Assembly (NCBI RefSeq): GCF_963082655.1
Contig: NC_081552.1
Location: 63,740,799-63,804,798 of the forward strand
Origin: Stomoxys calcitrans
Taxonomy: Eukaryota > Arthropoda > Insecta > Diptera > Muscidae
DNA length: 64,000 nt
Direction: 5' to 3'
Positions 57,486-64,000 of the stretch are shown here, one piece after another (the first letter of the stretch is position 1; each line of letters starts with the position of its first letter). The notes beneath the pieces are model-generated. The model was not told where the DNA came from and made no database searches. It saw nothing but the letters and a program-made list of their open reading frames with translations. Both the position numbers and the translations under genes were made by a program.

Positions 57486-57616
57486 CCTGTTCGTGCAAAA
57501 TTTCAGGCAGATTGCTTTACTTTATATATACTTTATGGGGTCTTAGATGAATATTTTTAAGTGTCACAAACAGCATAACTAGATTATTATACCCATATCC
57601 TATGGTAGTGGGTATA
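57486..57616 (-). repeat. Mini-me head fragment (minus)
   Basis: TTTATATATACTTTATGGGG, ATGAATATTTTTAAGTGTCAC and CCTATGGTAGTGGGTATA form a diverged head and core with no GTCC tract or CTR. It sits just after HLE-H in the same orientation. Confidence 0.6.
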
Positions 57617-58811
57617 AAAATCAATATGTGTTGGTTTGATTGTTTGTTTGTCTGTTCCGTATAGACTCAAAAACTTCTAAACCGATTTTCTTGAAATTTC
57701 CACAGATGGTGCATAATGGTTCCGTGGTGAAAATAGAGTACTACATTTATTGATCTCTGGAGGGGGGCGGACCCTCCCCATTACCATAATTTTCTGAAGC
57801 GCCAGATCTCGGAGATAGATTTTGCGATTTAAGCGAAATTTTGTGTGCTTTCTTTTAGTTACCTTTAACCAATAATTTGATATCAAAATTTCGAATGGAG
57901 TACCTAGGGGGCCTCCTACCCCAAAAATCCACCAAAAATATTTATAGACCAATCATGACAATACGTGACTCAAATGAAAGCTATTTGAGAGTGAAAATCT
58001 AATCTTATATTCGAATATGGAGTCAAGGTTTTTTTGAGGGCCGCATTACCCCCAAAACAATCCTAAATAGGACATATTTACCGACCGTGGCAATATGGGG
58101 TGCAAATGAAAGGTGTTGGGGAGCACAATACGAAATCTTTTGGAGTCCACTACTTTCCTCAAAACAGAACTTATTTACTGGCCATGGCAATATGGGACTC
58201 AAATAAAAGGTATTTGGGAGATGAATACATCTGATATATGCAAGTATATGAGGGACGCCTCATCGCATAAACCAATGGCAATATGGGGTTTAAGTAAGTG
58301 GGATTTGAGAGTAGACCGCGATGCTGATAGTTTTTCAGGGCGTCCAAAACACCTCTATATCGGACATGTATATTTACATGCATATGGCAATATGGGGCTC
58401 AAATAAAAGCTAATTGGGAGAATAGCATGAAATTGATACCCACTTTCGGGACTAATTTTCTGGGGGTCAATACCACCCCTTATGCCGCAAACCACCACCA
58501 TGGGGGTCTTCCCACTCCTAAAATCTCCATGAGAGTATCAGAGTTCTTTTTTTTAAAGCGGAGTACATCTAACATCCAAACTTAGATGACCCTTAACCCT
58601 CCGAGCAAATTCATAGGCCTCTAAGGATCACATGGGATGCAAATAAAGGTATTTATATTGTTATACTGTTAGTCAGGCGATATGCACATACGATTTTCGT
58701 AGCATGGAATTTCCCTAAAAGCTCTTAAATTGTCGAAAATAAATATTTAAAATAATTTTGTTCCAAATAATGTAAAAGAAGGCACTGCGGTGCGGGCCCG
58801 GATCGGCTAGT
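57617..58811 (+). mobile_element. HLE-C copy (plus, complete)
   Basis: 5' end AATCAATATGTGTTGG, TTTGTTTGTCTGTTCCGTAT, the AAACCGATTTTCTTGAAATT block, GGGGGCGGACCCTCCCC and AATTTTGTGTGC. It has about seven units and the terminus GAAGGCACTGCGGTGCGGGC...CGGCTAGT. Both ends are present in 1.2 kb, so this copy defines HLE-C boundaries. Confidence 0.68.
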
Positions 58812-60252
58812 AGCTCTTATAAAAACCGATCTCGGATCTTCACTTCTTGATCTACAATATTATAGGGCGCAATTATTACCTGATATGGTTTAAAGTATAT
58901 ATATTCTTGATCGTCGCGACATTTTATGTCGATCTAGCCATGTCCGTCCGTCTGTCCGTCCGTCCGTCTGTCTGTCGAAAGCACGCTAACTTCCGAAGGA
59001 GTAAAGCTAGCCGCTTGAAATTTGCACAAACACTTCTTATTAGTGTAGGTCGGTTGGTATTGTAAATGGGCCATATCGGTACATGTTTTGATATAGCTGC
59101 CATATAAACCGATCTTGGGTCTTGATTTCATGAGCCTCTAGAGTGCGCAATTCTTATCCGATTGGGATGAAATTTTGCATGACGTGTTTTCTTATGATAT
59201 CCAACAACTGTGCCAAGTATGGTTCAAATCGGTCCATAACCTGATATAGCTGCCATATAAATCGATCTTGGGTCTTGACTTCTTGAGCCTCTAGAGTGCG
59301 CAATTCTTATCCGATTGGAATGAAATTTTGCACGACGTGTTTTGTTATTATATCCAACAACTGGGCTAAGTATGGTTCAAATCGGTCCATAACCTGATAT
59401 AGCTGCCATATAAATCGATCTTGGGTCTTGACTTCTTGGGCCTCTAGAGTGCGCAATTCTTATCCGATGAAATGAAATTTTGCAAGACGTGTTTTGTTAT
59501 TATATCCAACAACTGTGCCAAGTATGGTTCAAATCGGTCCATAACCTGATATAGCTGCCATATAAACCGATCTTGGGTCTTGATTTCTTGAGCCTCTAGA
59601 GGGCGCAATTCTTATCCGAATAGAATGGAATTTCGCACGACGTGTTTTGTTATGATACCCAACAACTATGCCAAGTATGGTTGAAATCGGTTCATAGACT
59701 GATATAGCTGTCATATAAACAGATCTGGGGATTTGACTTCTTGAGCTTCTAGAGGGCCCAATTCCTATCCGATTTGGCTGAAATTTTGCATGACGTATTT
59801 TATTTTTACTTTCAACAACTGTGTCAAATAAGGTTCAAATCGGTTCATAACCTAATATAGCTGCCATATAAACCGATCTGGGATCTTGACTTCTTGACCC
59901 CTAGAGGTCGCAATGGATCCTGATCATCAACAAACGTGTTTATAATGGTCTGAATCGGTCTATAGCCCGATACAGATCCCATATAAATCGTTCTCTCTAT
60001 TTTACTTCGTAAGCCCCAATGGGCGCAATTCTTATACGAATTGGCTGAAATTTTACACAGGTCTCCAACATATAATTTAATTGTGGTCCGAACCGGACCA
60101 TATCTTGATATCGTTTTAATAGCAGAGCAACTCTTTTCTTATATCCTTTTTTGCCTAAGAAGAGATGCCGGAAAAAGGACTCGACAAATGCGATCCATGG
60201 TGGAGGGTATATAAGATTCAGCCCGGCCGAACTTAGCACGGTTTTACTTGTT
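58812..60252 (+). mobile_element. HLE-A copy 17 (plus, head replaced)
   Basis: Instead of the normal head it starts with CTR-like sequence (AACCGATCTCGGATCTTCAC) joined at about 58890 to TTTAAAGTATATATATTCTTG, the middle of the core. Then (GTCC)n, linker, about six CTR units, pre-tail, hairpin (TTCAGCCCGGCCGAA, one change) and TTACTTGTT. Rearranged rather than simply truncated. Confidence 0.72.
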
Positions 60253-60475
60253 TTTTAATATTTTATTTCATTAAATTCGAACTAAATAAACAATTTGTTC
60301 CTAGTCCTTTTCAAAAATAACCAAAAATTTAACTGTAGTGTCATCAACTTTGCTTTCAATTGTTTTTCTTTTTTGCACAAATTGATTAAGTCTGTCATAA
60401 TCCGCACTCTATTATGATCTCGATAAACCTGCTACATTCAATTTCAATAGGCCACTAAAAATTGTTCAATATTTT
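60253..60475. other. Unassigned AT-rich DNA
   Basis: No recognised repeat or gene. Separates two HLE-A blocks. Confidence 0.35.
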
Positions 60476-60522
60476 TATACCCTCCAACGTAGGATGGGGG
60501 TATACTAATTTCGTCATGTTGT
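60476..60522 (+). repeat. 47-bp HLE-A head stub
   Basis: TATACCCTCCAACGTAGGAT through TTTCGTCATGTTG is the start of an HLE-A subtype-2 head, broken off after 47 bp exactly where copy 18 begins. Confidence 0.75.
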
Positions 60523-62057
60523 TATACCCTCCACCATAAGATGGGGGGTATACTAATTTCGTCATTCTGTTTGTAACTACTCGAAATATTCGTCTGAGAC
60601 CCCATAAAGTATATATATTCTTGATCGTCGTGACATTTTATGTCGATCTAGCCATGTCCGTCCGTCTGTCCGTCCGTCCGTCCGTCCGTCCGTCCGTCCG
60701 TCCGTCCGTCCGTCCGTCCGTCCGTCCGTCCGTCCGTCCGTCCGTCCGTCTGTCTGTCGAAAGCACGCTAACTTCCGAAGGAGTAAAGCTAGCCGCTTGA
60801 AATTTTGCACAAATACTTCTTATTAGTGTAGGTCGGTTGGTATTGTAAATGGGCCATATCGGTCCATGTTTTGATATAGCTGCCATATAAACCGATCTTG
60901 GGTCTTGACTTCTTGAGCCTCTAGAGTGCGCAATTCTCATCCGATTGGAATGAAATTTTGCACGACGTGTTTTGCTATGATATCCAATAACTGCGCCAAG
61001 TATAGTTCAAATCGGTCCATAACCTGATATAGCTGCCATATAAACCGATCTTGGGTCTTGACTTCTTGAGCCTCTAGAGTGCGCAATTCTTATCCGATTG
61101 GAATGAAATTTTGCACGACGTGTTTTGCTATGATAACCAACAACTGTGCCAAGTATGGTTCAAATCGGTCCATAACCTGATATAGCTGCCATATAAACCG
61201 ATCTTGGGTCTTGACTTCTTGAGCCTCTAGGGGGCGCAATTCTTATCCGAATGGAATGGAATTTTGCACGACGTCTATTGTTATGATACCCAACAACTAT
61301 GCCGAGTATGGTTTAAATCGGTCCATAACCTGATATAGCTGCCATATAAACCGATCTTGGGTCTTGACTTCTTGAGCCTCTAGAGGGCATAATTCTTATC
61401 CGATTTGAATGAATTTTTGCACGAAGTATTTCGTTATGATATCTAACAACTGTGCCAAGTATGGTTGAAATCGGTCCGTAACCTGATATAGCTGTGATAT
61501 AAACAGATCTGGGGATTTGACTTCTTGAGCTTCTAAAGGGCGCAATTCCTATCCGATTTGGCTGAAATTTTGCATGACGTATTTTATTTTTACTTTCAAC
61601 AACTGTGTCAAATAAGTTTCAAATCGGTTCATAACCTGATATAGCTGCCATATAAACCGATCTGGGATCTTGACTTCTTGACCCCTAGAGGTCGCAATTA
61701 TTATCCGATGTGCCTGAAATTTTGTACGACGGATCCTCTCATGACCATTATGGTCTGAATCGGTCTATAGCCCGATACAGATCCCATAAAAATCGTTCTC
61801 TCTATTTTACTTCGTGAGCCCCAATGGGCGCATTTCTTATACGAATTGGCTGAAATTTTACACAGGTCTCCAACATATAATTTAATTGTGGTCCGAACCG
61901 GTCCATATCTTGATATCGTTTTAATAGCAGAGCAACTCTTTTCTTATATCCTTTTTTGCCTAAGAAGAGATGCCGGGAAAAGAACTCGACAAATGCGATC
62001 GATGGTGGAGGGTATATAAGATTCGGCCCGGCCGAACTTAGCACGCTTTTACTTGTT
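60523..62057 (+). mobile_element. HLE-A copy 18 (plus, complete)
   Basis: All blocks, with about six CTR units and the longest GTCC tract of the window. Inserted at TT inside another head (stub 60476-60522). Pre-tail, hairpin and TTACTTGTT intact. Confidence 0.8.
60656..60757 (+). repeat. (GTCC)n microsatellite
   Basis: About 100 bp of almost uninterrupted GTCC/GTCY, against 20-70 bp in the other HLE-A copies. It occupies the (GTCY)n slot next to the mini-me core. Translation gives RTDG repeats, which are not protein-coding. Confidence 0.95.
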
Positions 62058-62060
62058 TGT

Positions 62061-64000
62061 TATACCCTGCACCATAGGATGGGGGGTATACTAATTTCGG
62101 CATTCTGATTGTAACTACTCGAAATATTCGTCTGAGACCCCATAAAGTATATATATTCTTGATCGTCGTGAAATTTTATGTCCATCTAGCCATGTCCGTC
62201 CGTCTGTCCGTCCGTCCGTCCGCCTGTCCGTCCGTCCGTCTGTCTGTCGAAAGCACGCTAACTTCCGAAGGAGTAAAGCTAGCCGCTTGAAATTTTGCAC
62301 AAATACTTCTTATTAGTGTAGGTCGGTTGGTATTGTAAATGGGCCATATCGGTCCATGTTTTGATATAGCTGCCATATAAACCGATCTTGGGTCTTGACT
62401 TCTTGAGCCTCTAGAGTGCGCAATTCTTATCCGATTAGAATGAAAGTTTGCACGACGTGTTTTGCTATGATATCCAACAACGGTGCCCAGTATGGTTAAA
62501 ATCGGTCTATAACCTGATATAGTTGCCATATAAACCGATCTTGGGTCTTGACTTCTTGAGCCTCTAGAGTGCGCAATTCTTATCCGATTGGAATGAAATT
62601 TTGCACGACGTGTTTTGTTATGATATCCAACTACTGTGCCAAGTATAGTTCAAATCGGTCTATAATCTTATATAGCTGTCATATAAACCGATCTTGGGTC
62701 TTGACTTCTTGAGCCTCTAGAGGGCGCAATTCTTATCGAATTTGAATGAATTTTGGCACGTAGTATTTTGTTATGATATCCAACAACTGTGCCAAGTATG
62801 GTTCAAATCGGTCCATAACCTGATATAGCTGTCATATAAACAGATCTTGGGACTTGACTTCTTGAGCTTCTAGAGGGCGCAATTCCTAGTCGATTTGGCT
62901 GAATTTTCGCATGACGTATTTTATTCTTACTTTCAACAACTGTGTCAAATAAAGTACAAGTCGGGTCATAACCTGATATAGCTGGCATATAAACCGATCT
63001 GGGATCTTGACTTCTTGAGCCTCTAGAGGTCGCAATTATTATCCGATTTGCCTGAAATTTTGCGGGATGTTTTATTATGACTTCCAACAATTGTGCCAAG
63101 TATGGTTGAAATTGGTCTATAACCTGATATAGCTGTCATCTAATCCTATCTGGGGTCTTGACTTCTTGAGCGTCTAGATTGCGCAATTCCTATACGAATT
63201 GGTTGTAATTTTGCACGACGTGTTTTGTTGTGACTTCCAACAACTGTGTTAAGAATAGCTCAAATCGGTCCATAACCTGATATAGCTGCCATATAAACCG
63301 ATCTGGGGTCTTGAATTCTTGAGCCACTAGAGAACGCAACTATTATACAATTAAGCTGAAATTTTGCATGACAAGTTTTGTTATGACTTTCAACAACTAT
63401 GCTAAGAATACTTCAAATCTGTCCATAACCTGATATATCTGCCATATAAACCGATCTGGGGTCCTGACTTCTTAAGCCTCTACAGGGAGCAATTCCTTTT
63501 CGATTTGGCTGAAATGTTGCATGACGTGTTTTGTTATGATTTCCAACAACTGTATTAAGAATGGTTCAAATCGGTCCAAAACCCGATATAGCTGCCATAA
63601 AAACCGATCTGGGGTCTTGACTTCTTGAACCACTAGAGGGTGCAATGATTATCCGATTAAGCTGAAATTTTGCATGAGGTGTTTTGTTACAACTTTCAAC
63701 AACTGTGCTCAGAATAGTTCAAATTGGCCCATAACTTAACTTGCCATATAAACCGATATGGGATCTTGACTCTGGAGCGATTTGGCTGAAATTTTGTACA
63801 ACGGCTTCTCTCATGACTTTTGACATACGTGTCGAATATGAACTGAATCGGTTTATAGCCTAATACAGCTTCCCTATAAACCGATCTCCCTATTTCACTT
63901 CTTTAGCCCGAAAGTGCACAATTCTTACTAGATTTGGCTCAAATTTTACACAATGACTTCTACTATGGTTTCCAATGCTCAGTTCAATTATGCTCCGAAA
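62061..64000 (+). mobile_element. HLE-A copy 19 (plus, runs off the window)
   Basis: Head TATACCCTGCACCATAGG four bases after copy 18, core, GTCC/GTCY tract (62195-62250), linker and about ten CTR units grading from typical to divergent (63100 onward). The pre-tail begins near 63780. The tail lies beyond the window edge. Confidence 0.78.

Noticed and set aside
60577..60940. Open frames rich in RTDG repeats next to HLE heads (also 37345-37551, 45501-45695, 54581-54838 and others)
   Set aside because: They are translations of the (GTCC)n microsatellite and linker. They recur with frame and length changes in every copy and have no independent support as proteins.

Overview
The window looks like repeat-dense, probably heterochromatic or intergenic DNA of a higher (brachyceran, probably calyptrate or muscid) fly. 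I cannot name the species. Almost every kilobase belongs to a mobile element, and I see no convincing host gene. The only sustained coding capacity is inside two retroelements: a non-LTR retrotransposon and a gag-only LTR element, both nested in a sea of non-autonomous repeats. There is one 200-base run of N at 30465-30664.

Labels used below. HLE = Helitron/Helentron-like element (inferred). HLE-A and HLE-B share one architecture. The head is TATACCC(T/A)CCACC..., followed by a 'mini-me' type core: a short (TA)n tract, a conserved core and a (GTCY)n microsatellite. The middle is a central tandem repeat (CTR) of about 153 bp. The tail is an inverted copy of the head motif (GGTGGAGGGTATA or GGTGGTGGGTAT), then a 15-nt hairpin TTCGGCC-C-GGCCGAA, then about 20 nt ending in TTACTTGTT. 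'Plus' means head on the left and tail on the right. Subterminal inverted repeats, a hairpin near the 3' end, CTRs and mini-me microsatellites are the known hallmarks of DINE-1/Helentron-associated elements of Diptera, so I assign A and B there by architecture. HLE-E and HLE-H are divergent relatives. HLE-C is a different, older-looking family with 115-130 bp degenerate units (core CAATATGGGGCTCAAATGAAAGG). Its ends are GGTTCAGCCGTTT...GGAACAAACAAA and AGCGGAGCGGGCCCGG...CTAGT. LR-G is a long dispersed repeat often fused to HLE-C.

Layout. 1-5.9 kb: LR-G/HLE-C, a minus HLE-A carrying a rosa-like mariner fold-back, and a minus HLE-B carrying a small mariner-type MITE. 5.9-12.1 kb: a plus HLE-B split by a full-length 4.8-kb non-LTR retrotransposon flanked by a 12-bp target duplication. 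12.1-15.1 kb: HLE-C, a scrap of non-LTR gag, and an HLE-A. 15.2-20.1 kb: a young LTR retrotransposon on the minus strand with 1.46-kb, nearly identical LTRs, a tRNA-Lys type primer-binding site and one ORF joining Gag to the last part of integrase. 20.2-25.6 kb: two HLE-A copies; the second contains 15 exactly phased 153-bp units with higher-order structure. 25.6-29.3 kb: HLE-C, LR-G, a tRNA-derived SINE and the longest unassigned DNA. 29.3-48.2 kb: a chain of HLE-A/B/C/E copies, many placed end to end. 48.2-52.7 kb: a compact hairpin, LR-G and HLE-C. 52.7-53.5 kb: a decayed coding sequence. 53.6-64 kb: more HLE-A/B/C/H, an intact 171-bp SINE and a second, unrelated 153-bp tandem duplication.

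The genes do not form a pathway. The biology here is element-on-element nesting, satellite birth inside rolling-circle-like elements, and internally deleted derivatives that depend on enzymes supplied elsewhere.
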